Origin: Paenibacillus xylanivorans
Lineage (GTDB): Bacteria > Bacillota > Bacilli > Paenibacillales > Paenibacillaceae
Assembly (NCBI RefSeq): GCF_001280595.1
Contig: NZ_LITU01000040.1
Span: forward strand, 102,235 to 166,234
Reading direction: 5' to 3'
Length of the DNA: 64,000 nucleotides
Below, piece after piece: positions 16,372 through 24,685 of this stretch. The stretch's first letter is position 1. Each line of letters opens with the position of its first letter. The translations under genes and the position numbers were made by a program. The notes beneath the pieces are model-generated. The model did no database searches and was not told where the DNA came from. It was given only the letters and a program-made list of their open reading frames with translations.

Positions 16372-17046
16372 ATGAAGAAAATTCGAGTATTAACGATGCT
16401 GGCCTCTTCCATTTTCATTTTGTCTGTTCTAGGTTGCTCCTCAGTTACGAGCAATACGGCTGCCAACAAGGATGAACCCATTACGATGATTGCTTCCGAG
16501 GACTTCCCCAGTTACTCCAGCATCGGCGATCTATCCGAGAGAGCAAACACCATCGTTAGAGGCAGTGTCATCCAAACACGGGTTGAAGCATTGAATGACA
16601 TGGTACAAGCCCCTGCTGTAAATGAAAGTGCTCTGGATGAGCAATTGAACCCGGGCGGTGAGGATATTGTTCCTTTTGATAAAATCTATACGATTTATAC
16701 GATTAAGGTTACTGAATCCTTCAAGGGAACTCCTGCTGCGGGGGACACTATTGAAGTGAAACAGCTCGGCGGACATCTGGGCAATACCGAGATTATTAAC
16801 GATGACAATATCAAATTCATTCCCACCAAAGATTATGTGCTCTTCCTGGAAACGTATGAGGACACCCCGGCCAGCCTGCTGAATTCCGTGCAAAGCCTGT
16901 ATGTGATCAAACCCGCAGCCAAATCGACTCAACCGGGTGAGCAGCAATCGAAGTCCGAAGTTGTTGTAAGCGCGAACCCTGAGAATGATCTCACGCTAAG
17001 CATCGAAGAGCTGCAAGAAATCCAGAACGAAGGTCAGAACAAATAA
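16372..17046 (+). CDS. Lipoprotein of unknown function, partner of the metzincin
   Basis: A 224-residue protein with a lipoprotein signal: MKKIRVLTMLASSIFILSV, then the lipobox LGCS at residues 21-24. The mature part has a beta-rich domain with TIVRGSVIQTRVEA and YTIYTIKVTESFKGTPAAGD, a pattern seen in many Bacillales surface lipoproteins. AAGGAGG stands about 10 bases before the ATG. It lies downstream of the secreted protease and before a strong terminator, so it is the second and last gene of that operon. No function can be assigned. Confidence 0.78.
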   Translation: MKKIRVLTMLASSIFILSVLGCSSVTSNTAANKDEPITMIASEDFPSYSSIGDLSERANTIVRGSVIQTRVEALNDMVQAPAVNESALDEQLNPGGEDIVPFDKIYTIYTIKVTESFKGTPAAGDTIEVKQLGGHLGNTEIINDDNIKFIPTKDYVLFLETYEDTPASLLNSVQSLYVIKPAAKSTQPGEQQSKSEVVVSANPENDLTLSIEELQEIQNEGQNK

Positions 17047-17100
17047 CCTCATTGGACATGCACCGTCTCCCCCTCCTACTGTTCAGTCATATAAAGCAGA

Positions 17101-17138
17101 AACGTGCCGCTCAGTAGAAACTGGGCAGCACGTTTTTT
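17101..17138 (+). terminator. Intrinsic terminator of the protease-lipoprotein operon
   Basis: A 15-bp stem with two mismatches (AACGTGC...GCACGTT) and loop AGAA, then TTTTTTT on the plus strand, 54 bp past the lipoprotein stop. Confidence 0.85.
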
Positions 17139-17142
17139 TGAG

Positions 17143-17328
17143 TTTATGGTAGACTATGCCTGTTTGGTACGTATGAATCACTCACATATTTATTGGGAAA
17201 TTTATTTACGTCCTGAACCTGTCTCCATTCCTTTGCAAGCTTCATACACCAGTGCATTGGATGGAACTATGCAAGGACCTCGATTGGAACTGGGGCCTTA
17301 TGATATCGAAATCTTAGAGATTCAATAA
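17143..17328 (+). pseudogene. Possible C-terminal remnant of a glycoside hydrolase
   Basis: A short open stretch ending LELGPYDIEILEIQ, with YTSALDGTMQGPR before it. It resembles the beta-domain tail of GH13-type or related glycosidases. It has no ribosome site, begins inside the T-tract of the terminator just before it and is about 60 codons long. I read it as a decayed leftover, or possibly chance coding potential. Confidence 0.25.
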
Positions 17329-17369
17329 AAAGTAACATCTATGAAGCTTAAAACAAAATGAACGATGAA

Positions 17370-17406
17370 AAGGCCCGGGTATGCACATAAAGTGCATCCG
17401 GGCCTT
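17370..17406 (-). terminator. Intrinsic terminator of the AraC/siderophore-binding gene
   Basis: Long stem AAGGCCCGG...CCGGGCCTT with inner ATGCAC/GTGCAT, then TTTTCATCG on the minus strand, 27 bp past the stop. Confidence 0.88.
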
Positions 17407-17432
17407 AAAGAATTGGCAGAAACAGCCTATCC

Positions 17433-19343
17433 TCATTGTGTTTGCTTATTCATTTTAATAATCCATTCAGCCAAATCCTGTGTCTGTTTCAGTAGAGCAA
17501 TCGGATCACGGAACCAGGACTGCTCCTCCGTCCATATGTACACTCTTCCGTTTTTGACCGCAGGCAATGACCCCCATACAGGGTCTGCTTGTAAATCTTT
17601 AAGCTGTGATTCACTGGTCAGAATGATATAATCCCCAGCATATTTGGAGAGCAGCTCAATTGAAAATTCATGATATGCACCTTGCATTAACTCGGCAGGT
17701 ACAACTGCGGGTGCTTGCAAACCAAGCAACTCATAGATGTTACGCCCGCCTCGGCCCGATTGATTACCAAAAATAAATACTTGGCGATCGTATTCCTGCA
17801 TCACGGAGAATGTAGTATTAGCGGGAACGACGTCATGCACTTCCTGCTTTATTTTAGCAATTTCTTGATCGAATTCCGCCAGCCATTGCTTCGCCTCAGC
17901 TTGTTTGCCAAGAACCTCGCCAAAATAATCAACCTCTTCCTTCAGCGTAGGGAAAGTAATGGATGCGATAGAGACTGTTGGGGCAATCTTGCTGTATTTT
18001 TCAAAAGCAGTTTTGTCCGGATTCAAGGTAATAATAAGATCCGGTTCCAGTTCCATTAACTGTTCAATGGAGTCACCTATCGTTTCAAGTCCATCCATAT
18101 GCCCTTCCAGATAAGGGCTATTCATGAGAAATTGTCCTCCAGCAATGGGTTTGACACCAAGAGCAAGGACCGTTCCCAAATAGTCAATTGCAGCGACTCG
18201 CTCCGGATGCACAGGAACCTCTACCTCTCCAAAGGTGGTATTTACGGTTTTCGTATCCACAATTGCCGGTTGTTCGGGTTCAGCCGCAGTGTCTGGTGTT
18301 CCTGCCTCTTGTCCGGTTGTCCCGCAAGCACTTAATGTAAACACAAGCACTAGTGACATGATGGCTGATCTTAACTGGTTAAACATGTTGATTTCCTCAT
18401 CTCCATTATATTGATAATGATAATCATCATCAATTAAAGGATAACGTTCTGTTCCTCCTGTTACAATGGATTCATTTGTTGCATTTACTGTACTTTTTGA
18501 AACTCTATCCTTGTTCTCCCGTTGCTTTAATCGATACTGCCCTGGGGTGATGCCCATCTCTTTCTTGAACATGCGATTAAAATAAAAGGGGTCCGGATAA
18601 CCCACATACGTTGCAATCTCTTGTAATGAAGCTTCCGTAGCAGAGAGCAGGGACCTGGCCTCTCCAATCCTCAACCGAATCAAATACTCGGTCGGTGTAA
18701 CGCCGGTCTGTTCTTTGAATTTTCGTGACAAATATTGCGGGCTATAATTCAACGACTGAGCGAGCGAATCAAGCGAGATTGATTCACGAAAATGAGTTGT
18801 GATATAACGCAAAACCTGATCCGTTAATGAGAGTTGCTGATCTTCATTTCCCACTCGAATCTGCTGGTTCAATATAAGCTGTATCAGTTGAAAGAAGTAT
18901 CCTTTCACCTCGATTTGGCCCAGTTGATCCTGTCCGGTCCAACAATTATGTATATTTCGAACAAGGTCATGCAGCTGAAGCGCGTTGTCCGGCTCTATTC
19001 CCCAGGAACGCTCAAAGGGATTGCTCTGTAACAGCATCATCCGATAGTCCAGAAGAACGTTGGAGGGCAGTGTTGATTTGTAAAAAATCAGATATACCTC
19101 TATAACTCCGGTTGCTTCAATAGTCAGACGCCTTCCTTTGCCTCCGTGCACCAATAGAAATCTGCCTGTAGACCACACCTCTTCATCCAACCAAATTTGC
19201 CCCTTGCCACTTACATACACAAACGCACTGGTTGGTAATATATAATTTCGATAACTTTCGTTTGTTGTTAATGATATAAGACGGACATCAAGCACGCGTA
19301 CCTGAACCTGATCCCACAGCTTGATATCATCCTGAATTCCCAT
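17433..19343 (-). CDS. AraC regulator fused in frame to a siderophore-binding lipoprotein
   Basis: 636 residues in one open frame. Residues 1-150 are a cupin-like sensing domain and ~175-270 a double AraC helix-turn-helix (SLDSLAQSLNYSPQYLSRKF, ATYVGYPDPFYFNRMFKK). Residues 271-319 are a low-complexity linker. From Met320 there is a complete lipoprotein signal (lipobox LSAC, Cys340) and a FeuA/FecB-like iron-siderophore binding domain to the end. The start used has AGGAAAGGAAG just upstream. The linker DNA contains a Fur box, a promoter and a ribosome site, so the distal half (17433-18386, 317 residues) probably also exists as its own protein. Bacillus Btr pairs AraC and binding domains but lacks a lipobox. 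No permease genes are adjacent in the window. Confidence 0.85.
   Translation of the reverse strand: MGIQDDIKLWDQVQVRVLDVRLISLTTNESYRNYILPTSAFVYVSGKGQIWLDEEVWSTGRFLLVHGGKGRRLTIEATGVIEVYLIFYKSTLPSNVLLDYRMMLLQSNPFERSWGIEPDNALQLHDLVRNIHNCWTGQDQLGQIEVKGYFFQLIQLILNQQIRVGNEDQQLSLTDQVLRYITTHFRESISLDSLAQSLNYSPQYLSRKFKEQTGVTPTEYLIRLRIGEARSLLSATEASLQEIATYVGYPDPFYFNRMFKKEMGITPGQYRLKQRENKDRVSKSTVNATNESIVTGGTERYPLIDDDYHYQYNGDEEINMFNQLRSAIMSLVLVFTLSACGTTGQEAGTPDTAAEPEQPAIVDTKTVNTTFGEVEVPVHPERVAAIDYLGTVLALGVKPIAGGQFLMNSPYLEGHMDGLETIGDSIEQLMELEPDLIITLNPDKTAFEKYSKIAPTVSIASITFPTLKEEVDYFGEVLGKQAEAKQWLAEFDQEIAKIKQEVHDVVPANTTFSVMQEYDRQVFIFGNQSGRGGRNIYELLGLQAPAVVPAELMQGAYHEFSIELLSKYAGDYIILTSESQLKDLQADPVWGSLPAVKNGRVYIWTEEQSWFRDPIALLKQTQDLAEWIIKMNKQTQ
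18386..18433 (-). promoter_or_regulatory. Fur box, SigA promoter and ribosome site inside the AraC-lipoprotein frame
   Basis: On the minus strand TTGATG (18428-18433), 17 bp, TATAAT (18405-18410). The Fur box at 18413-18431 matches the 19-bp consensus at 18 positions and fills the spacer. Eighteen bases after the -10, with GAGG 8 bases before it, is the ATG of Met320, the first residue of the lipoprotein signal. All of this DNA also encodes linker residues such as IDDDYHYQYNG. Confidence 0.85.
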
Positions 19344-19413
19344 ATAGACTTCCTTTCCTAAGCGATAGAACACGTCCAATGCCGACCATTGCGACAAAGA
19401 ACCCACCTATAAT

Positions 19414-19434
19414 TGATAATGATTATCAATTATA
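19414..19434 (-). promoter_or_regulatory. Perfect 7-1-7 Fur box and -10 box upstream of the AraC gene
   Basis: TGATAATGATTATCA at 19414-19428 is a perfect 7-1-7 Fur site within a longer palindrome. A TATAAT -10 (19429-19434) on the minus strand lies directly upstream of it. The site is about 70 bp before the chosen start codon. Iron repression of the whole gene follows from this. Confidence 0.88.
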
Positions 19435-19488
19435 ACAATGTTGGTCATATCTTTGAAGCCCATTTCCATTTTGGCGCTCAAAATAAAA

Positions 19489-19525
19489 AATCGTTGAAAT
19501 CCCCCTACGGAAGATCTCAACGATT
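19489..19525 (-). terminator. Intrinsic terminator of the beta-mannosidase gene
   Basis: AATCGTTGA/TCAACGATT stem with extra inner GATC pairing, then a T-rich tract (TTTTTTATTT) on the minus strand, 19 bp past the stop. Confidence 0.82.
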
Positions 19526-19543
19526 ATGATGTTTAATGTATAA

Positions 19544-22093
19544 TTACATTTTGATAAAGTCAGCCATGGAACGAACCTGGATGGCCCCCGCCTTGGAGAT
19601 AGCGCCATCAGATCCTTGTAATTCCCCTCTGGATGTGAACTTAACCTTCACCGGAATGCCAGGAATGAGGTCGAAGAAATTGTCCGAGAACACGCCTTCT
19701 GCCTCTGTAGAAATCCACACTTGTTTGGCAAGCACATCACTTTCCAAGACCAGATGCACGCCATCGTTCTCGGTAACTTCGGTTACTTTAATTTGCGCTG
19801 GTTGCAGTGCAATGTCCTTTGATGGTGCAAAATAATGCTCCTGTGTGATGTCGGCTGCCCCATCCTGCTTCAAATCAATACGCAGCAATGTTGTTGCAGC
19901 ATCGCGACCTTCCAGCCATTCCGCCTGGCTCAATGACAGCACCTGTTGACCAGAGTTGGATGCTAGAGCGACTTCATGCTCTTCCTCACGATATACCGAG
20001 CCATCAAAGCCAATCAGGCGTACCTGGAGTTTGCCTTTCACAGGTTCAAGCTGATCCGAGATTAGATAAATATCCGTCACGTCATCCTTCGTACCATCTA
20101 CCGATACCAAGATATCGCTGAAGCTGCGTTTCGCGTAATATTGCAAGGCTTTCCAGCGTCCAAAGTAATCCATCCCCGCCCATGAAGCCACCGGCCAGCA
20201 ATCGTTCATCTGCCAGTAGAGCGTTCCCATACAGAACGGTTTGCGGCGACGGTGCGCCTCAATCGCTGTTTTCATCGCTTCAGCCTGAAGCACTTGGCTC
20301 ATATAGAGGAAAGATGGGAAATCCTTCGGTTCATGCATGTACATGTCCATGTATTGCTTGATCAGACGATTACCTGCCCCGTTCTTCTGATGCGCCAGCA
20401 TGACTTCGGACTCCAGTGCCAGATCCTCTTCCTCCGCATACTTGCGAACCGAATCATACTCAGGGAAGGACTGGAAGCCATACTCACTCATGAAGCGTCC
20501 AACATGAACGTTGTAGTTCTCAAATGGCTCTACATTATGCCACACACCCCAATAGTGGATATCCCCTTCTGACGTGGAGGGGTGAGCATGCTGTTTCTCG
20601 TCTCCCGACAGTGATACCAGTGGTGAAGAAGGCCAATAATCCACACCAGGAGCATAGATTTCCACCACTTGCGGCAAAAGATCATGGAAAATAGCTTCGT
20701 AATCCGCCCAAATGCGTTCTCTTTGCTCTGCGTTGTAATCTTTTTTCCAACCCCAGCCGCCATCCTCAATGTAATGCGCCCACGCTGAATCAATCTCGTT
20801 ATTACCACACCACAGCACGATGCTTGGATGATTACGCAGACGTTTCACATTATCAATCGCCTCATGCTTCACACTGTTCAGGAAAGCCTCGTCTCCAGGA
20901 TACATGCTGCAAGCAAACATAAAGTCCTGCCATACGAGCAAACCATATTCGTCACACAACTCGTAGAACACGTCTTCTTCATAGAAACCACCACCCCATA
21001 CACGGAGCATATTCATGTTCGACTCGGCAGCAGACACAATCTCATGCAGATAACGCTCACGTGTCACTTCTGTTATGAAGCTGTCATTGGGAATGTGATT
21101 TGCCCCTTTAGCAAAGACAGCAACTCCATTTAACTCAAAATAAAAGGATGCTCCCGCTTCATCTTTGTCACGAACCAGACGAATGGACCGAATACCCGTT
21201 TTGACTGTGGACTCAGCCACAGCCTGTTCACCCTGGATCACTTCCGTATGGAAAGAATACATATGCGGGTCACCCAATCCGCGACTCCACCACAGCTTCG
21301 GCTCAACAATCGAGATTGGAACTTCCACAGTCTGGACGCCCGGTTTCAGGGTTACAGCCTGCTCCCAGCTCTGTTCATCCGTTCCTACTCGAATAATCGC
21401 TTCTATGGATTGCGAAGTCTCTACTTCCACGATCGCAGTGAGCGAAGCGGAAGCAGCGGTTACTTCATTTTGCTGAATGAATACATCATTAACTCGTACG
21501 TCCGTCCAGCCTTCAAGGCGTACTTCACGCCAGATTCCGCTGGTTACAAAACGTGGACCCCAGTCCCAACCATAGTGATACGGGGCTTTCCGTGCAAAAA
21601 TACTCACTCTTTTGTCGCCTAGTCCCCCCACATCAGATTGGTCATTCGAGGCAGGCAGTGCATATCTAAGCTTCTCCAGCTTCGGCAGGTCTTCATTTAT
21701 TGGGGAACGAAAACGTATTCGGAGTATGTTGCCACTTGCCTTTACAACCGATTTCACGTCAGCTGTCCACACCCGGAACATATTATCCGCCGACAATACA
21801 TGTTGTTCATTCACGTACACATCTGCATACGTATCCAGACCATCAAAGACCAGCTCCAGATGTTGTTGTGACAGCAATGCTTCATTAACTTCAAATTCGG
21901 TGCGATATTCCCAGTCTTTCTTGTCGATCCATTGAATTTCTTTTTCATTAGTTCCATAGAAAGGGTCCGGTATTTTACCCATTTTCAGCAAATCCGTATG
22001 CACACAGCCGGGTACGTGAGCCGGCATCCATTCTTGATCCTCACAGGCCTTGAATGTCCAATTCTGAAAAGTTTGCGATTGTATTTTGCTCAT
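19544..22093 (-). CDS. GH2 family beta-mannosidase
   Basis: An 849-residue cytoplasmic glycoside hydrolase (no signal peptide) that releases mannose from beta-manno-oligosaccharides. Order: N-terminal sugar-binding domain (WEYRTEFEV, FDGLDTYADVYVNE), immunoglobulin-like domain, TIM barrel with the acid/base motif WCGNNEIDSAW (~residue 425) and the nucleophile motif FMSEYGFQSFPE (~520), then C-terminal sandwich domains. The ATG used has GGAGG 5 bases upstream; an ATG six codons earlier has none. It is next to a LacI regulator on the same strand with shared upstream motifs. Confidence 0.92.
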   Translation of the reverse strand: MSKIQSQTFQNWTFKACEDQEWMPAHVPGCVHTDLLKMGKIPDPFYGTNEKEIQWIDKKDWEYRTEFEVNEALLSQQHLELVFDGLDTYADVYVNEQHVLSADNMFRVWTADVKSVVKASGNILRIRFRSPINEDLPKLEKLRYALPASNDQSDVGGLGDKRVSIFARKAPYHYGWDWGPRFVTSGIWREVRLEGWTDVRVNDVFIQQNEVTAASASLTAIVEVETSQSIEAIIRVGTDEQSWEQAVTLKPGVQTVEVPISIVEPKLWWSRGLGDPHMYSFHTEVIQGEQAVAESTVKTGIRSIRLVRDKDEAGASFYFELNGVAVFAKGANHIPNDSFITEVTRERYLHEIVSAAESNMNMLRVWGGGFYEEDVFYELCDEYGLLVWQDFMFACSMYPGDEAFLNSVKHEAIDNVKRLRNHPSIVLWCGNNEIDSAWAHYIEDGGWGWKKDYNAEQRERIWADYEAIFHDLLPQVVEIYAPGVDYWPSSPLVSLSGDEKQHAHPSTSEGDIHYWGVWHNVEPFENYNVHVGRFMSEYGFQSFPEYDSVRKYAEEEDLALESEVMLAHQKNGAGNRLIKQYMDMYMHEPKDFPSFLYMSQVLQAEAMKTAIEAHRRRKPFCMGTLYWQMNDCWPVASWAGMDYFGRWKALQYYAKRSFSDILVSVDGTKDDVTDIYLISDQLEPVKGKLQVRLIGFDGSVYREEEHEVALASNSGQQVLSLSQAEWLEGRDAATTLLRIDLKQDGAADITQEHYFAPSKDIALQPAQIKVTEVTENDGVHLVLESDVLAKQVWISTEAEGVFSDNFFDLIPGIPVKVKFTSRGELQGSDGAISKAGAIQVRSMADFIKM

Positions 22094-22110
22094 GACAGCC
22101 TCCGTTATCA

Positions 22111-22142
22111 TTGAAGTCGTTTCAAAAACATTTTGTTAGGTT
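22111..22142 (-). promoter_or_regulatory. Candidate LacI operator before the beta-mannosidase gene
   Basis: The palindrome TTGAAGTCGTTTCAA (22111-22125) is LacI-like with a central CG. Next to it, TTTTGTTAGGTT (22131-22142) recurs exactly upstream of the neighbouring LacI gene at 23457. The rest of the 22143-22249 gap is very AT-rich, with no gene. Confidence 0.5.
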
Positions 22143-22249
22143 TTGTTATTATTAAAACGAATAACTTACAAAACAAAATTAACACGATATGCTTAATCCA
22201 GTCAATCTGTTTTGTGAATTATTTCTAAAAAACCATTTCCCACAAACAA

Positions 22250-22283
22250 AAAAGACATGAAGCCCAATCTCTCCATGTCTTTT
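22250..22283 (-). terminator. Intrinsic terminator of the LacI gene
   Basis: AAAAGACATG/CATGTCTTTT perfect 10-bp stem, with T-rich sequence on both sides, 58 bp past the LacI stop. Confidence 0.8.
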
Positions 22284-22341
22284 CACCCCAAGTTTATATC
22301 ATCCTGACGTGTGTTATTCGTATCATTCTAAATTCGCGTCG

Positions 22342-23382
22342 TTAACTTCCGGGCAAAATAGCATTGTACTCATCACGTATGATTAATTTTGAATAGATCA
22401 GCTTTCTTTCAAAAGGCCCGTCCGGATGTTCCATGCGCCACAATAACTGGTCCACCGCACGTCTGCCTAGATTCTCCTTGTCGATATGAACCGTAGCAAG
22501 AATAGGCTCTTCTGTACGGGTATTATCGAACCCGGTTACTGCACAGCGCTCCGGCACCTTGATGCCCCTGCTTTGGAGTGCACCAATCACAACAGCGGCC
22601 ATGTGGTCGTTGGCACATACCATCACTTCGGGTATGTCCTCCATCTTCATGGCAACAATCGATTCCCGAATGTGTTCCAGATCGGGTCCCAGCAAATCTG
22701 CTTCTTGCGAGACCTGCAGCTGCATCTCTTCCAGTACCGAACGATAGCCAAGCCATCGCTCTCTGAAACTGGCTGCATCAGGCAATTCGCCAGCAAACTG
22801 TAGCCGCCTGTAGCCCTTTCCAACAAGCATCAGCACCAGTTCCTTCATGCATTTCATGTTATCTGTAAATACCGTATCTCCATGTATTGCCGGGTCCTCA
22901 TGGTCAACCATCACAAGTGGAATATGTAGTCGATAGATCTCGAGCAGCACGGATGTGGAAATCGAACCGACAGTAATAATACCGCTGATGGCTTCGGGAT
23001 TAAGCACCGAAAACATGCGATCCGAGGAAGGTTCCGTCAAGGTTAAGATATCCATGCCCTTCTCATTCAGGCGTGCAGATATTCCGTCAAATATGGGACC
23101 CCAGTACAGGGAGGAACGGTTCTGCGAACGAATGTTGGGGAATAAGATCAGAATAGTCCCTTGTCTATCCAGCTTAACCTCCTGTTTAGCAGGGTTTTCC
23201 ATCAGATAACGCTTCGGTTCAGCTTTGAAATATCCGAGCTGTCCTGCCGTTCTGACAATCATCTCCCGGGTATGTTCACTGACACCGGGTTTGCCAGTCA
23301 ACGCACGAGAGACTGCGAATTTGGATACGCCCGCAGCATCAGCGATTTGCTGCATCGTTACTCTTTTGCCCATCCTTCTCAC
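22342..23382 (-). CDS. LacI-family regulator of the beta-mannosidase locus
   Basis: 346 residues. N-terminal helix-turn-helix VTMQQIADAAGVSKFAVSRAL, hinge, then a periplasmic-binding-type sensor domain (GISARLNEKGMDILTL, VMVCANDHMAAVVIGALQ, AVTGFDNT). The start may be GTG at 23382 (AAAGGA 7 bases upstream) or ATG at 23373 (GGTGA upstream); the difference is three residues. Its likely target is the beta-mannosidase gene just downstream and itself, judged by a shared 12-bp motif. The effector is presumably a manno-oligosaccharide, which is inference. Confidence 0.9.
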   Translation of the reverse strand: MRRMGKRVTMQQIADAAGVSKFAVSRALTGKPGVSEHTREMIVRTAGQLGYFKAEPKRYLMENPAKQEVKLDRQGTILILFPNIRSQNRSSLYWGPIFDGISARLNEKGMDILTLTEPSSDRMFSVLNPEAISGIITVGSISTSVLLEIYRLHIPLVMVDHEDPAIHGDTVFTDNMKCMKELVLMLVGKGYRRLQFAGELPDAASFRERWLGYRSVLEEMQLQVSQEADLLGPDLEHIRESIVAMKMEDIPEVMVCANDHMAAVVIGALQSRGIKVPERCAVTGFDNTRTEEPILATVHIDKENLGRRAVDQLLWRMEHPDGPFERKLIYSKLIIRDEYNAILPGS

Positions 23383-23456
23383 CCGTTTTTCCTTTATTTT
23401 TCATTTAGTGTAGCATAAAAAAAGGGATTCAACAAAACAAGTTATGAAAAATTTAA

Positions 23457-23494
23457 TTTTGTTAGGTTAATTTACTAGAGATTTTGAAAATCTC
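23457..23494 (-). promoter_or_regulatory. Candidate operators upstream of the LacI gene
   Basis: TTTTGTTAGGTT (23457-23468), identical to the motif before the beta-mannosidase gene, and a perfect 8-bp-arm palindrome GAGATTTTGAAAATCTC at 23478-23494, both 75-112 bp before the LacI start. Confidence 0.45.
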
Positions 23495-23514
23495 CTGGGT
23501 GAAATAACAAAAAA

Positions 23515-23555
23515 AGTTCCTCCACCACCTTCACGATGAAGATGATGGAGGAACT
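23515..23555 (-). terminator. Intrinsic terminator of the EamA transporter gene
   Basis: AGTTCCTCCA/TGGAGGAACT stem extended inward with mismatches to TTCA/TGAA, then TTTTTTGTT on the minus strand, 18 bp past the stop. Confidence 0.88.
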
Positions 23556-23572
23556 CTTACTTTAGTTCAAAA

Positions 23573-24520
23573 CTATATGCCCGGTGCTCCCTGATCTCCC
23601 AGTTCGGTCTGTAATGCTGTCCGCTTTCTGCGCCAGAATAACGGATAAGGGACTCTGATCTCCGTAATCAGAACACCAATGAGCATCAGTGCCGCACCCG
23701 CATATCCTTGCATCGTAAGGGACTCCCCTTGAAAGGTAAACGCAAATGCTGCGGCAAACAACGGTTCGAGCGAAAAGATCAGACTCGTTCTCGTTGGTGA
23801 AGCATGCCGCTGGGCAAGTGTCTGCAAAATGTAACCAATCCCGCTGCACAGTACCCCCAGTCCCAGAATGGCAACCCAAGATTGCGGCGTATCAGGCAGT
23901 CGCGGTGTCTCCAGCATAAATGTCGCAGCCACTCCCCACAAGGCTGCCACGCCTAATTGAACCGTTCCCAGGATTAGCGGATCGTGCTTCGGCGTATACT
24001 TGCCAGCGATCATAATGTAGACCGCGTACATTAATGCTGCGAGAATGCAAAGGATATCTCCCATATGGAGACTGAGCTCATGCTGAAGTGTCAACAATGC
24101 AAGCCCGGCTACCGCCACGAGAATACTTAACGTTAACCGCAAATCTGGCAATCTTCGATGCTGGATTGTCGTCAGGATAGGCACGAAGATCACTGCCAAA
24201 CTGATCAGAAATCCCGCCTGCGAAGCCGTTGTGCGCTGAACTCCATAAGTGATAAATACAAAGGCAGCAAATAACGCTGTTCCCATGATAACCCCTGCCA
24301 CAAGCGTTCTTCGATCTATTCTGAACAGTCGCCGATGGAAAAGGACAGCTGCCGCGATAAAGGCAATGCCAAACCGAAAAGCGACCAAATTCAGCTCCTG
24401 CATGGACTCCAGTCCTGATTTCATAAACAGATAGGATGATCCCCATATTACCGTTGCGAGCAGCATCTGCAAATCCGCTCTTCTTGTTGCCTGACCTTGT
24501 GGTGCACGTACTCCGTTCAT
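23573..24520 (-). CDS. EamA-family (DMT superfamily) transporter
   Basis: A 315-residue inner-membrane protein with ten hydrophobic segments arranged as two EamA repeats. The first begins LLATVIWGSSYLFMKSGL (residues 20-37) and the second around ILCILAALMYAVYIMIAGKY. The family mostly exports metabolites or amino acids; the substrate here is unknown. It is transcribed divergently from a LysR gene 165 bp away, whose product probably controls it. Confidence 0.9.
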   Translation of the reverse strand: MNGVRAPQGQATRRADLQMLLATVIWGSSYLFMKSGLESMQELNLVAFRFGIAFIAAAVLFHRRLFRIDRRTLVAGVIMGTALFAAFVFITYGVQRTTASQAGFLISLAVIFVPILTTIQHRRLPDLRLTLSILVAVAGLALLTLQHELSLHMGDILCILAALMYAVYIMIAGKYTPKHDPLILGTVQLGVAALWGVAATFMLETPRLPDTPQSWVAILGLGVLCSGIGYILQTLAQRHASPTRTSLIFSLEPLFAAAFAFTFQGESLTMQGYAGAALMLIGVLITEIRVPYPLFWRRKRTALQTELGDQGAPGI

Positions 24521-24608
24521 CTTGCTTCTACCTTCATTCTATGTATTGTAATCGATCCGAGGCTCTGTCGAACTAACTCGCCTTGGCAAGTATAAACGAT
24601 CTCTTTGC

Positions 24609-24632
24609 ATTATAAAAATGAATATTTATAAT
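24609..24632. promoter_or_regulatory. Inverted repeat between EamA and LysR genes
   Basis: ATTATAAA-N8-TTTATAAT, perfect 8-bp arms, in the divergent intergenic region. This is the expected place for a LysR-type binding site serving both genes. Confidence 0.45.
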
Positions 24633-24685
24633 AGTTAATATGAAATAAACTCATGTATGAAATGAAGAGAGGAACGGAATCTTTC

